NCBI GenBank assembly: GCA_016647705.1 | Contig: CM028335.1 | Span: 9,438,905 to 9,502,904 of the forward strand | Direction of reading: 5' to 3' | Source: Eucommia ulmoides | Lineage: Eukaryota; Streptophyta; Magnoliopsida; Garryales; Eucommiaceae | DNA length: 64,000 bases | Shown here: positions 1 to 12,490 of the stretch, piece after piece | Position numbering within the stretch: the first letter of the stretch is position 1 | How the letters are laid out: the number at the start of each line of letters is the position of its first letter | Translations under genes and position numbers: made by a program | The notes under the pieces: generated by a model | What the model saw: the letters and a program-made list of their open reading frames with translations, nothing else | The model's database searches: none | What the model was told of the DNA's origin: nothing

Positions 1-416
1 ATACAACAAACACAATAAAGTTGAGAGTTCTTTGCAATTAAAACTCCGGATTCGATCTCGTTTAGTAATAAAATAAAATTAGTCAATTTACAACCTGATA
101 GTCCCAAATCTAAAGTAGTTGTCTTCCCTATTCTACAAACAGATTAAAGTAGTAGAAAAATGTAAAATTATTTGACAACATATATAAGAAACGACAATAT
201 AAATAATTATCTTAAAATAACACAGACAAAACCAAAACAAACTACAAACTATGAATTCAAAAAATCAAGAATTTCTTTAATGAACCAAAGCTAAGAAAAG
301 GTATTGCAATTAATGGTCTTACCACAAAAAGAAAAAAAAATGGATTCGTCAAAGCTAATTTTTAAGCATCACCATCCAACATAACCATTGAAGTTCAATG
401 CCATTGAAAATCTCAA
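1..416. other. AT-rich sequence without recognised gene
   Basis: Low-complexity AT-rich DNA. No coding potential or repeat structure that I can name is visible here or in 497-791. Confidence 0.5.
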
Positions 417-496
417 CTATTCATCTTCCTCGAATGCCAAATAGGCAGATGAAGACCTTATAGTAAGAACATTGATGGAGTTGTTATAGATGTCGG
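417..496 (-). other. Possible terminal exon of an unidentified gene
   Basis: Read on the minus strand, 26 codons run open and end in Asp-Glu-stop (stop complement at 417-419). They are preceded by a TTTGATTAG acceptor-like sequence. The peptide contains SSSAYLAFEEDE and reads like a natural acidic C-terminus. I do not recognise the family, and no upstream exon can be paired with it. A CACTA transposon lies 300 bp upstream of it and could have broken such a gene. The open stretch is short and may be chance. Confidence 0.2.
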
Positions 497-1083
497 CTAA
501 TCAAAACAAACTCTAAAAAACAAAATAAATTATTTAAATTTAAATAAAATATCTAAATAAAAGTTGCTAGCAATAACAAATCCAAATCATAAACTAAGAT
601 ATAATACATACGAAAATAACGAATCGAAATATTAGATTCATAGTAAGTGAAGTAAATGATTATCTACCAATATCAGTGTAAAAGTTGCTCTTAATAATTT
701 TTAATCATCTAACAATGATGATAAGGTAGATCTTCTAAACAATAATTTAATTTACTTTTTAAACAAAAAAAATATATCATATAAAATGAATTGACACTAC
801 AACAAAAATGACTTAATAGGACACTTTTTTGGAGACAATTCATAAATAATGTCCTTATAAAACCTTATTGAGACACTTACTCCTAGTGTCCTTATAATTT
901 GCCCTAAAAAATAATATCTTTATAATATTTATTTAATAAGACACATTTTTAAAAATATATAATAAAAAATAAAAATATTATAAACAAATTTAATAGGACA
1001 CATATAAAAGTGCGGACTCAAAATTATTATATTTTTTAAAATAATAAAATAGACAAAAATAATTTCATTTTTATTGTCTAATT

Positions 1084-1086
<3 letters not shown>

Positions 1087-1142
<56 letters not shown>
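1087..1142. repeat. (AT)n microsatellite
   Basis: An uninterrupted AT dinucleotide tract inside the CACTA element. Similar (AT)n tracts occur at about 7061-7121, 22547-22599 and 55783-55840. Confidence 0.95.
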
Positions 1143-1146
<4 letters not shown>

Positions 1147-1665
1147 GAGAGAAAAAGAGTTGAAAAAGAGTTTTAAGGGCACAAATAAAAATTTCATTTT
1201 TAATCTCTAATTAGAAAAGTATAATTATGAATCAAATTGAAAAAGAAGTATAAACTATTTGTATATATAATTATGAACTAAAGTGTTTTCAGACTTCTCT
1301 TCTATTTTATTTATTTTCATTTTGGTCCTCGGTAGTTTTAATTAAAAGAGTTTGACCTAAAATAGAAATATTAATTTTTAGATATACCTAAATGTAAATG
1401 CCTACTTTTTCATTTGGAGCTAGGCAGAACTCCTTGTTTCATTCAAACGCTTGAGCTACACTTGAGCTAGGCAGCTAGAAAAAGCTCGACTAGAAGCTCA
1501 ATCCATTCATCTTCGGAGCTCAATCCATTCATTAATTCATCGCTCAATCCATTCATTTTCAGAATCTTCACTTCTCTTCCAACTTCTCTTCTGACTTCTC
1601 AATCAATCGAAGAAAATAAATGAAGAAATTTTGAGAATCGACCGGAGCTTAATAGCGGATAATCG

Positions 1666-2125
1666 TTCCAATAGATCCAATTTCTCAAGCAATCGATTCA
1701 ATCTTAGTTGTTCTTCTTCAAGCTCGGCTTCGGTTGCTGCCTTTCAGGTATGTTTATGTTTTAGGTTTAAGTTTTCTGCCATACCATAGAAATTTTCTGG
1801 TATAGCTTTGTAATTTTTACCTTTCAGCTTCGATTATTTCTAGAATTACTTAGTAATTTTCGCCACCGGATCTGGAATTAGGTGATTAAATAGATCCATT
1901 TCTTTTTTACTCTACTTTGATACATAAATTCAGCTGACTAATATAATTTTCTAGTATAGTTCCAATCGATCCAATTTCTCAAGCAATCGATTCAATCTCA
2001 AGTTGTTCTTCTTGAAGCTCGACTTTGGTTGCTGCCTTCAGGTATTTTTATATTTTAGGTTTAAATTTTCTGTTATACCTTAGTATTTTTCTGGTATAGC
2101 TTTGTAATTTTTGCCTTTCAGCTCC
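1666..2125 (+). repeat. Tandem duplication inside the CACTA element
   Basis: A block of about 165 bp starting TTCCAATAGATCCAATTTCT (1666) is repeated 294 bp downstream (1960) with few differences. It includes the GGTTGCTGCC...TTCAGGTAT segment and the following TTTTCTGGTATAGCTTTG. Both copies end near a CTTTCAGCT sequence that resembles a splice acceptor. Confidence 0.85.
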
Positions 2126-2919
2126 ATAGCAGCCGTGATATGGTTTTTTAGTATGTAATGTATGGTTTTTTATTTTTATTCTCATTCTTTCCCTTATCTT
2201 AGTTATGATTGGTAATTCAGTCTTTAAATTTGCCGTGGTTTGACCTCTTTTTTTTTTTTTTTTATGTGATTGGAATTATAGATTGAAAACTATATTGATT
2301 TTTAACTGGAAATTTTGTTGGGTCATCCAGGGATGAACATTAGAAACTTAGATGATTGATTGCCCCAACAGCGACAACCATTGTCCTCTTTCTTTTTCTT
2401 TTCATGCTTTTCATTTGCTTGTTTAGTTCTTACATTCATTAATTGTTGCAGGGTTTCACTTATTGTTTTCATTATGTAGGTTTTAATTTTCTCTGAGTAT
2501 GTGTTAGTATTATTGCATATAACGTTATGGATGGAGGATATATGCACTCTATCTGCATCAAATAGGTCAACATCTCGATTACCTCTTCGAGATCAGCTTC
2601 TTCAAAAAAAAAGCTCCCGGGAAAATGTAAGCAAATCTTATGTCGATCATTTCTATTTGCATTATGTCATTTTCTTATTCATGTATATGTTATGCCAATT
2701 ACTATTTAAATTTTATTATTTTCTCATGAACTTCAAAATCCAAGAAGATTACTTTGCCCATTTTTGAGTTTTGTTTTTTTGTTATTATATATTTTTGTTA
2801 CAGAAATTTTGATAAACTGTAACTTTTAAACAAAAACAGAAACAAATGGAAACAGAAATTGTCCCTTCTTTTTCATTTTTTCTTTTTCTTTATAGTAAAA
2901 GATAACTTTATTATTGGTG

Positions 2920-3796
2920 ATAGGTTTTCTACCTTTGAACAGAAACATGAAATAGCTGAAACTGTGGAGGAAGAACTTGAAAAGGCCATGTTTGCCTAAG
3001 GGTTTGAAATTGTCCAATGCAACTGTCATTGCTCATTTTATGTTCAAGTTGAAAGCTCATTTTCAAATTAACCCAAAAGAACTACTTGTGTGGGAAAGCA
3101 ACTAACACCCCTTGACAATTACAAGGTATGGGTTTTTTTTATTTTATTATTTTTTATTTTATTTTTAAATTTTTAAGTTTTATTTTATTTATTTTTTCTG
3201 TTGTGGCTGTCCATCTTGAACTTGATTGCCAAAATTCTGCTAAATAAAACATATTATATTTTGTAAAAATTGAAGAAAATAATATTTTTCCACTTAGGAT
3301 AAGGCTTGGGCATCAAACAGAAATGGCTCCGAGGATGCAAGAAAATGCGTCAGATGCAATTTCGCTTAATGCTAACTCAAGCATGTAATAATAAAATTAC
3401 TTAAATGGTTGTTTTTATTTGCACACATATATCTTTCATTTATATCTTTAAATTGTTTTTTAGGAAGCACGACAACAAAAAAAAGAGGTACGAGGATCAA
3501 CGTTTATGCGCAATATTTGGGGTCAAAGTGATAACGAAAGAATACATGTTGAGTTCAATAAATATGGGCAACCTATTTATTATGTATTACTCAAAAGTAT
3601 AGCAAACCTATCTCGATGCGCGGCAAAAGGAAGAATCTATAGTATGGATGCATCTGCACAAGTAGGAGGAGAAGAATTAGGGCCAAATTGGTGTGAAGTT
3701 CACATTCAAGTTCCGGAGAAGTGGGATGAAAATTTAATTAGATCTTACGGATTTTTTAAGACCGTTAGTGATGCGATTGGAGCACTTATTGCTTAG
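2920..3796 (+). pseudogene. Decayed Ptta/En-Spm-type plant transposase-associated ORF
   Basis: Three coding remnants are visible. About 2920-3126 encodes KLSNATVI and ends at an AAG|GTATGG donor. About 3297-3390 encodes ASNRNGSEDARK. The third, about 3455-3796, encodes KKEVRGSTFMRNIWGQ followed by RIHVEFNKYGQPI and ends with a stop after IGALIA. The RG-T-M-x-x-I/V-W-G...RI-V-FN--GQPI pattern is characteristic of the plant Ptta/En-Spm transposon-associated domain. Stops and frame changes separate the pieces, and the TPase catalytic protein itself is not visible. It lies inside the CACTA element, which fits its origin. The assignment rests on motif memory, not a search. Confidence 0.6.
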
Positions 3797-4942
3797 CCTT
3801 TAGCTTTAGTAAGTCATTTGTCATTTTTAGCTAATGCATTGATCTAATATTGAATAAGAGTTATTTAGTTATACTCTTATTATTTGTGCATTTCCTTTTT
3901 GTACAGGTTGTCGTGGTTGAAGATTGAAATAAGTCGTCTTTTTTGGCAATCAATAAAGGACAAGGTATGAATTTCACGTTTAATAAAGTAAACGTATTTT
4001 TTTAGTTTATTGTTTGTTGTGTTTGATGAAGATTTTGGAAATCACAGAGCGGTAAGCAGAAAACAGAAATATGGAGAGCGGTAAACAGAAAACAAAAACG
4101 TGCAATGGCGGATGGAGAAAAAAGAAGGACGAGGTTGTTTTCAAAGAAAATAAGGTATGAGGTTCGTAAAGTGAATGCTGAGAAGAGGCCACAAATGAAA
4201 TGGAGATTTGAAAAGAGAGCTAATTTTGCGGGAGGTGTTGTTATTAAAGGTTTCCAGATTTTCTGTTAATAGATTTTATTTTTGTTCTCAGCATTTTGTT
4301 TTTGTTTCTCAGAAAATAGAAACAAAAAAATTTGTTTCTGTTCTCATAAAATAGATTTTGTTTCTATTCTCAGAAAACAAAAAACAAAAAAAAATCGTTT
4401 TAATTTTTTTTTTTTTTTTTTTTGTTTTCAAACAAAAATGTGGACTACATAGTAACCATATCTGTTATAGTAAACAAATTTTTTATTTCTGTTTTGATTT
4501 TGTTCCCAGATTTTGATTCACAATTTTTAGTAATATTTGATTTTCAATTGGATAAATTTGGATTATTAGTTTTAGCCAAATTAAATATATTTATTATTTT
4601 TTTAAAAAAGAAATTACTTTTTGGGACACATAAAATTGTTGTATATATTATTTATTAATGGTTTAAGGGATGCATTGTTTTGTCCTATCAAAGATTTATT
4701 GGGACACTTATTTAGGTCTCGAAAGCCTTTATAATACAAATGCTCAAAAGATTTATTAGGACACCTAATAGTGTCCTAATAAATATAAACTAATGTGACA
4801 AAAAATAAGTATCTTTATAAGTTATTGGGACAATATTTTATAGGACACATTTTTGAATTGTCTCAATACATAATGTATCCCAAAAGAATATATATTATGA
4901 TATATTTAGGTGTCCTCAAAAGTAATTTTTGTTGTAGTGTGA

Positions 4943-5337
4943 TACAATAATTGAAGTTCAAATCAATAACAATATAACGCACATATTTTACTGTAACTAA
5001 CTGAATTAACCAATAAGCAATCTCTTAACTACCATGGATCAAGGAAGATTGCATGCACAATATTGAAGTTAAAGTAATTTTTTTTTTCAATTTAGTTATC
5101 ATGCACAATTGCTAAAATGCAAGAAAGCATCCACATGATTCCATTCTTCTGCTTGAGTTGACTTTACTTTGATGGCAATACTAGTGACGTGGACACACAG
5201 AGAGAGACTACTCAAATCTTGATGTAGTTGGAGGGGGGTAGTTCATGGAACTAGCTTCTCGCCGGTTAGAAGTAATTGGAGAATGAGAGGTTGTCATCGT
5301 AGAGAGGGAAGGAGCTGTCATCGTCGTCATGAGAGAT
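4943..5337. other. Spacer between CACTA and LTR element
   Basis: AT-rich then purine-rich sequence (GAGAGAG-type runs near 5210-5340). I see no gene. The 5' flank of the downstream retroelement insertion lies at its right edge. Confidence 0.5.
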
Positions 5338-5342
5338 AGAGA

Positions 5343-5789
5343 TGTAGATTATTTCTTATGATTAGAGATCGTAAACATAAATTATTTTTAGAACACAACA
5401 ATGAAGAACGATAATCGAAAGCGTACATGTTTGGACCATCGCAGGAGATTGAATCTGTCGCAGTGGATTACTAACTAGGTCTTCCTCCCTATGATCTAGA
5501 TTATTGTGGTAGCAGTTCTCAATGGAAAAAAATCGCTTAATCTAGACTAGGGAGAGAATTTAATTATATATATAATAGGGTTTCTCGTTGGGCCCTCCCA
5601 TAACGAGTTTCAACGAAATGCTAAACCTACACTTGTCACTTAATTGGACTTCTATATAAAAGATGTCACAACCCAAATCAAAATATGATCACTTATTATT
5701 TGAGCTACTTAAATAATAGACTATCCATTAACCCGTTTTTGTAAAACAATTAATTCAATTAATGTTAGCTCATAAAAAATATTCCAACA
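5343..5789 (-). repeat. 3' LTR of the 7.6-kb element
   Basis: The plus-strand copy begins TGTAGATTATTTCTTATGAT and ends ATTCCAACA. It aligns throughout with 12491-12960, including the shared block CGCAGGAGATTGAATCT. Confidence 0.92.
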
Positions 5790-5805
5790 TTCTCCCACTT
5801 GGGCT
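5790..5805 (-). promoter_or_regulatory. Polypurine tract
   Basis: On the minus strand the sequence AAGTGGGAGAA directly precedes the LTR start TGTTGG. This is the position of the plus-strand primer in LTR retroelements. Confidence 0.8.
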
Positions 5806-6107
5806 ACATTAATTGAATAGATTTAATTTTGAAAATAAGACTCTCAGATTAATAATAGAAAATTTTATTTTTGGTGTGGCCACACCTTTTATTTAAAGAA
5901 ATGATAGTCTATAAGTAACATCTTGATAAATTTATCCAATCCAACATGATCTTAATATTAGATTATGATAGTTTATATGTTAATCACAAAAAATATAAGA
6001 CTTTCATACTCACAAATACTTATAATCATATCGACATGGATCGTAAGAAATCAATGCCAACATGTGATCATTATCAATATGCATTGTTCTTATCGATCCT
6101 CATTACA

Positions 6108-6300
6108 ATTTCTCAACAAAATGAAATTGTAATTGCAGTTTTTCAACAAAATGAAACTGTTATAATTTCTCAACAAAATGAAATTGCTAATTACAGTTTC
6201 TCAACAAAATGAAACTGCTACAATTTCTCAACAATATGAAATTGCTAATTGCAGTTTCTCAATAAAATGAAACTGCTGCAATTTCTCAACAATATAAAAT
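6108..6300. repeat. Short tandem array in LTR element
   Basis: About seven imperfect copies of a unit of roughly 25-30 bp containing TTTCTCAACAAAATGAAA, alternating with AATTGC or ACTGCT spacers. It is AT-rich, with no sustained coding signal. Confidence 0.85.
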
Positions 6301-6429
6301 TGTTTGACTTTAACAAGTCATCTGTCACTAACAATACATCACGAGATGTCAAAATAGTGATTAGTGACAGCCAAAAGTATACAACTGTAATTATTAAGGC
6401 ACAATATCTTAAGATACCATATTGTATAA

Positions 6430-7054
6430 TTAATTCAAATAATATGATATGCGATAATATAATACGCAATAATGATGATCATCAAATGGATTTCAATTTT
6501 ATAAAACGCATAACAATAGTGGTCACAGCGTAATCATCAAAATAAAGAGAAATACAAAAGCTCCTACTAAACTAAAGAATCAAAAGACTCAATGACACCC
6601 ATATTCACAATATGTTTCTTGAACTCTATGGGTCTTAAACCTTGATTTAGTATAATCGATTCAAATAATATAAAACGCAATAATATAATGTACAATAATG
6701 ATGATCATCAAATAAAATTCAATTTTGCAAAACGCATAACAATAGTGGTCACAACATATCATAGAATTAAAGAAAAATATAAGAAAACTCCCACTAAACC
6801 GGAGAATCAAAATGCTCAAATAAGTATAGGCGACACAATATAAGAATCAATTGCATCATCATAAACTCTCTTTTGGGCATAATTTATAATAAATAATTAT
6901 TCTTTAAATATGAAGATCAATAAAATAATAAAAACTTTATAACAATAGTGATTAATGCTTACACGACACAATCATCGAAATAAAGAAAATTGCAAAAATT
7001 CTCATTAAATCAATTAATCAATTTAGAATTTTATTGTGACTTTATTGTTGTTCA

Positions 7055-7125
<71 letters not shown>

Positions 7126-7160
7126 CAAAAAATTGCAATTAGATCAATGGGTAATGAACA
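6430..7160. repeat. Degenerate tandem array with units over 200 bp
   Basis: The blocks at about 6440-6600 and 6665-6830 repeat TGATGATCATCAAAT, AACGCATAACAATAGTGGTCA and CTCC(C/T)ACTAAAC. A third, weaker copy follows at about 6940-7020. An (AT)n tract at 7061-7121 ends the array. Confidence 0.75.
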
Positions 7161-7429
7161 AAATACTCAATTAAGTATAGGTAATATAATATAAGAATCA
7201 ATTGTATTATCGTAAACTCTTATTTGTGCAGAGTTTACAATAAACAATTATTCTTTAATTATGAGAATCAACAAAATAAAAAAAATAATTACAAATTTAA
7301 AAATCCATCCCCTTTAGGTAAATTAACTTTCAAATTCATATATTACTTTCAAAATATAATGAAACAAATAATTTTTCAAAATTCATTCCTTTTGGGCAAA
7401 TAAATTTATTAAATCATTTATTTCACATA

Positions 7430-8510
7430 ATATCCTCACGCAATTAAATTAATTTGCACAATAACTCCATTTGGGCAAGTGAATGCACAAATTAATCTAA
7501 AATTTTTCTATCAACAAAATAGTAACTCGAAAACTTGTAAACTATATTGATTAAATCACTTTGGTAAGATAATCTCAATAATTCACAAGCAAACGTTCCA
7601 AATTGAAAAAAGTAAGCTATAAATTTTTTTCATCAACAAAATAGGAACCCGAAAACTTGCAAATTATATTGGTTAAATCACTTTAATAAAATAACCTCAA
7701 TAATTTACAAGTAAATGTTTCAAATTAAAAAAATTAAACAATATTATCCAACAATTAAATTAATCTGTACAATAACTCCCTTTGGGCAGGTGAATGCACA
7801 AATTAATCTAAAAAATAATTCATCAACAAAATAGGAACTCGAAAACTTACAAACTATATTGGTTAAATCACTCTAGTAAAATGACCTCAATAATTTACAA
7901 ATAAACGTTCCAAATTAAAAAAAATTAAACTATATTACCCAACAATTAAATAATCTACATAATAATCCCCTTTGAGCAGGTAAATGCACAAATTAATCTA
8001 AAAAAATTTACATCAATAAAATAGGAACTCAAAAACTTGCAAATTATGTTGGTTAAATCATTTTGGTAAAATAACCTCAATAATTCACAAACAACCATTC
8101 CAAAATGGAAAAATTAAACAATATTATCCAACAATTAAATTAATCTGTACAATAACTCCTTTTGGGCAGGTAAATATATAAATTAATCTAAACATTTTTC
8201 CATCAACAAAATAGGAACTCGAAAACTTTTAAATTATATTGGTTAAATCACTTTGGTAAAATAACCTCAACAATTAACAATCAACTATTCCAAAATGAGA
8301 AAATTAAACAATATTGTCCAACAATTAAATTAATCTGCACAATGACCCCTTTTGGGCAGGTGAATGTATAAATTAATCTAAATATTTTTTCATCAACAAA
8401 ATAGAAACTCGAAAACTTGTAAATTATATTGGTTAAATCAGTTTGGTAAAATAACCTCAATAATTCACAAGCAACTATTTCAAAATGAAAAAATTAATCA
8501 ATATTGCCCA
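7430..8510. repeat. Tandem array of about 190-bp units
   Basis: Five to six copies of a unit containing CAATTAAATTAATCTG(C/T)ACA, CCCTTTTGGGCAGGTGAATG, CATCAACAAAATAGGAACTCG and TTGGTTAAATCACTTTGGTA. Copies start near 7440, 7730, 7935, 8120 and 8310, with a partial one near 7610. No reading frame is kept between copies. Confidence 0.88.
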
Positions 8511-11500
8511 ACTATAACAATGTATATTAACGACATATATGCATATTATCAAAATAAAATGAAGTACATTACAAAACGTACTTTCAGTGATCAACAAGCA
8601 ATTATAGTTGTAAGAATTTGAACAATAATTTTACTGCATTTTGAAACAATTATTAAATTAGTCTCGATATAGAATAAAGAAAATAAAGGGCTTGAAATTT
8701 GTAAAACTATAATTAATCATAATTAGTATTTTTATGGGTTCCTTAATATGAACCTCAAGGCCTAAAATTGTAACTAAAAAAAATCAGTTGGTTGAGATAT
8801 TACATGGGCCAAAACACAAAATCAATAACTATATAATGAACCCAAACCTGGATCTCTACAAGATATTTTAGTCATAGTGATAGTGTTTTCGATTCAAGGC
8901 CGTCTTATATGTTCATGAATAATTTATCCATATTAGTAATTTCATCAGGCTTGTTAATTAATAAATAATTAATGGCCTAACAGGCCCATCAGAGTATATG
9001 TATGATCCATTAAACACTTTAAGGCCTAGGCAATACAAGAAAAAATTCATACAAAATTGTACAAAAATAACTCAGTTCTTCTCTACCATTCCAAAACGCA
9101 AATATATTACCCCAAACATAGTCCAAATTCAAAAAATAAAAGATCTCATTTTCGTAATAACCAAATTAGTTATTAGCATCATACTTAAACCACTAAGAAT
9201 CCTAAATACATATCAGACACCTAATTATCTACGACCACTTTTCAACAGTGCTTTATTCAATTTAGCTTCCATTAGGTTACCAAAACAAAACAAGGATATG
9301 ATTCTTCCAATCATGTAACTCATCATGAAAATGTTTCACAAAGATAACAAATAGAAAGATAAGGAGTCGATCCACTTTAGGGTTCCTAACCATCAAATAC
9401 ATGAATAAAATAACCATATGGACAATAATCAAAACAACTAAATTTACACAACCTTTAAACTTTAGGGGTTAATTGTGTAATTAACCCTTCTTACTAGTTT
9501 CAGTTCATTGCACTTCCAAAAAAAACATATAAAGTTAATAAGACATCTTATACGTTTAAATTGAAACTACTTGGAATAAGTGAGATTCTAGTTAAATTTC
9601 CGGGGTACTTAATGTCAAAACCAATCACCCTAATTTTAATCCACTCTGCCATACCACTTGAACATTGTCACCTTCTCGTTGCCACCATTTGACTCTATCA
9701 AATGAATGTCGACGTTTTTATCAGGGACGAGATGGACTTTTGACAAACTACTACGAACAGATATTGGGTGAAAACCCAACATCGACATGAAATTCAACAC
9801 GCCCAACATTAAATAAGAGTCTTAAAGTAGAAAACCCAATGGGTTTAACTCAGTCTCAAAGAAAACTTTAGCTCAGGATTATGTAACATGAGTGGTGTGG
9901 GATTCAATAAAAAATAATATCCCCAAAATAAAATAAAGACACCATTTATAGCTCATTCTGTGAGCAATATGCAACTACTCAATCATCTGATCCGAAATAG
10001 GGCCACATCTTTATGATCAATTGAAAAGTATTTAAGATATGAATAAGATTTTGGGATACCTCTTCATGATCCAAGATAGTAAAACTCAACGTATAAGTTG
10101 ACTTCTTTGAGCCCGCATGTTTGCTCTTTAAAATAATAGAGACAAATCTCATTTTTACACGAATAATAACTTATCATAGTCTATAATCATATAACCAATC
10201 CAAGAAAATGATATATGCATTATCCCTATAATGCTTACTCTATCAATTTACAATTAATAAGAACTATTCAAGTAGCATGAAGTTTATTGTATATAAATAG
10301 AAATGAAACAAAAGAGTATATGGAAAATCAATGTTCAATTTCTCCTATAATTTCCATTATCAGAAATTAATTCAATTATCTAAAATGAGGCAGCAATTAA
10401 AATAAAGTATAATTTATCCACCTTCTACTAGAAGAGTAGCATTAATCAATAGCTAATAGGTATATGCTCATAATTTATTTACAGCAAGAAAACAACTTCC
10501 TCAAATATATCAATGTGTTCACTTATTAATACTTAATTTTTAGCAGTCGGTTGCATTTCATATTCCTCCATTAACTTTCAAATTTGTACATTTCATATTC
10601 ATCTATTTAACCTTCAGGTTTGTAGTAAGAGATTACGGTAGTACAATGTAACTAAATGAAATTAAAGAGTACGTCAAAAGAATCGTAATGTTACAACGTA
10701 CTTAAATTACGATACCATAATTTTCTTTAGTATAAATCTAAAAATTAAATGTGACAATCAAAAATTACAACTGATTATTAAAATAATTTAATCATAACTG
10801 CTAATGTGACAATCAAAAATTATAACTGATTATTAAAAATAATTCAATCATAACTGCTAAAATAATCCACAAAAAAAATGATATGCTCCTAGTAATATCA
10901 AGAAGTCATGATTAGAAAAGTTAGGAAATTCACGATCAACCGCAAAATAGAACTCTAATTCAATAGCAAAATTATTTACTACCTCATTTTTATTTCATAT
11001 TAACCAGAAAAGGAAAAAAATGCTAAATGATATATAGAAAAGCCAAGAATAATAGATTTGGACAGTTGAAAAATAATAAGATATTCTAAGAAAAATTCAG
11101 TGATGAATTAAAGCACCATAGACAAGCGAAAATCATAAAGATGACATCAAAATCTAAATCGGTTGCAATAGTTCAACACAAAATAATTTGTCAAACCTGT
11201 TTCTACTTCTGGAATACTCCAAAACAAAAACATAATTCATATCACTTCTCATCCCAGATTATTAGAAATCCTCATATCATACTCCATTTAACCCAAAATC
11301 TAAGAAATTAGAACAACTGAAGCTATTAAACTAGTTTTTTTTCGTGATTTAAAATTAATTAAGAGAGTACACATCAATAAATCTTAATATAGGGAGAGTG
11401 AGTATAACAATCCTATTCCAAATCATCCAATATAATTTTTGTAAATTTTTCAACAAAAACTAATGCCTAAAAATAATTTTAAGTTAATTAAATCGTATAA

Positions 11501-12060
11501 TAAGTAATAATTAACTAAAAATTATTTTTAATCCTCAAAAAATAAAATAAATTTTATAAAAAATTAGAAGATAAACAAACAAGAGCACAGGAAAAAACGA
11601 GACCAAAAATGGGTCTCGGATGAGCCTCCACGCCCCCCCCACTCTCCCGTTGCGCTAGTGGGGAAGTGCCAGACCAGGTGGAGGTTGTCTTCAACCTCCA
11701 GCCGGGTCTAAACAGGGTCAACTCGACCCGATTTTGACCCGGTTGTGTAAAAACCCTAAAATCGCGTCGTTTTCTCTAATTTTTTTATGGATTTATGTAG
11801 ATTTATGTTTTTTCAACACATCTATAATAATTAATTGAAGAAAAGTTGAGAGAAGTATCACTAAAAATCAAGAACAACTCGCGGTTTTGAGTTTTCTCAC
11901 TCCTCCATGGCCAAAAACCTAAAACTCGATTTTAACCCTTATTTCTACCGAATTTTATATGGGTTTATACTTAATATTAATTAAAAATGTTTATATGATG
12001 TTTAATTGTATCAAAACCGTGTCTATATTCGTCGATTTTAAAAACGAATCTCGATTTCAC
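8511..12060. other. Non-coding interior of the LTR element
   Basis: AT-rich sequence with one 106-codon open frame at 8998-9318 that resembles no family I know. A short GC-richer island lies at about 11620-11720. No reverse transcriptase, integrase or gag motif was found on either strand. Confidence 0.6.
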
Positions 12061-12064
12061 TAGG

Positions 12065-12425
12065 GTGTCAAAACCGAAACTTAAACCACGAAATACTTCA
12101 TAATTACACAACCAAATAACATGTGTAATATATCAAATTAAATCTTGAATCAAGGGGAGTAAAATCCCTAAGCTTTTACATTCAATAGAAGCAAAAAAAA
12201 TAGATGAAATCACGGTCCCAAGTTTCGATTTCGGGCGTTTTATAGGGTTCGTAACCGAAATTTCAACCACGAAATACTTTTTGATTATACAACTAAATAG
12301 CATGTATCATATATCAATTTAAAGCTTAAAACAAGAGGAAAAAATTCCCTAATGTTTCACAGTTAATAGAAGCAAAAAATCTCATAAAATCATGCCCGCA
12401 AGTTTCGGTTTCGTTAAAGAACAGA
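12065..12425. repeat. Two-copy tandem duplication near the primer site
   Basis: Units of about 180 bp (near 12065-12240 and 12245-12425) share ACCACGAAATACTT, CAATAGAAGCAAAAAA, TAATAGAAGCAAAAAA and CAAGTTTCG(A/G)TTTCG. Confidence 0.8.
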
Positions 12426-12472
12426 AAATTAAAAAAATCAAAAAAAATAATTGTCGATCCTAAATCATGTAT

Positions 12473-12488
12473 GTTGGCTCTGATACCA
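12473..12488 (-). promoter_or_regulatory. Primer-binding site (initiator-Met tRNA type)
   Basis: The minus strand reads TGGTATCAGAGCCAAC two bases inside the right LTR. TGGTATCAGAGC is the classical plant copia primer site complementary to initiator-Met tRNA. Confidence 0.9.
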
Positions 12489-12490
12489 CA

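Larger units (their letters stand above)
795..4939 (+). mobile_element. CACTA (En/Spm-type) DNA transposon, 4145 bp
   Basis: The left end starts CACTACAACAAAAATGAC and the right end finishes with the inverted counterpart TTTTTGTTGTAGTG. The element is flanked by an identical 3-bp duplication, TGA (792-794 and 4940-4942), which is the CACTA hallmark. Both subterminal regions carry many copies of the motif AGGACAC / GTGTCCT in both orientations (about 825-1020 and 4675-4915), as expected for transposase-binding subterminal repeats. Inside are an (AT)n tract, a tandem duplication and decayed coding exons. No full transposase is visible, so it is probably non-autonomous. Confidence 0.92.

Noticed and set aside
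7430..8510. Regularly repeated array that might suggest a CRISPR or centromeric satellite
   Set aside because: The units are contiguous and diverged, lie inside an LTR element and have no spacer pattern. They are too few and too short a tract for a centromeric array.
8998..9318. 106-codon plus-strand frame in the 7.6-kb LTR element
   Set aside because: No motif, opposite to the element's own strand, and composition like its surroundings.
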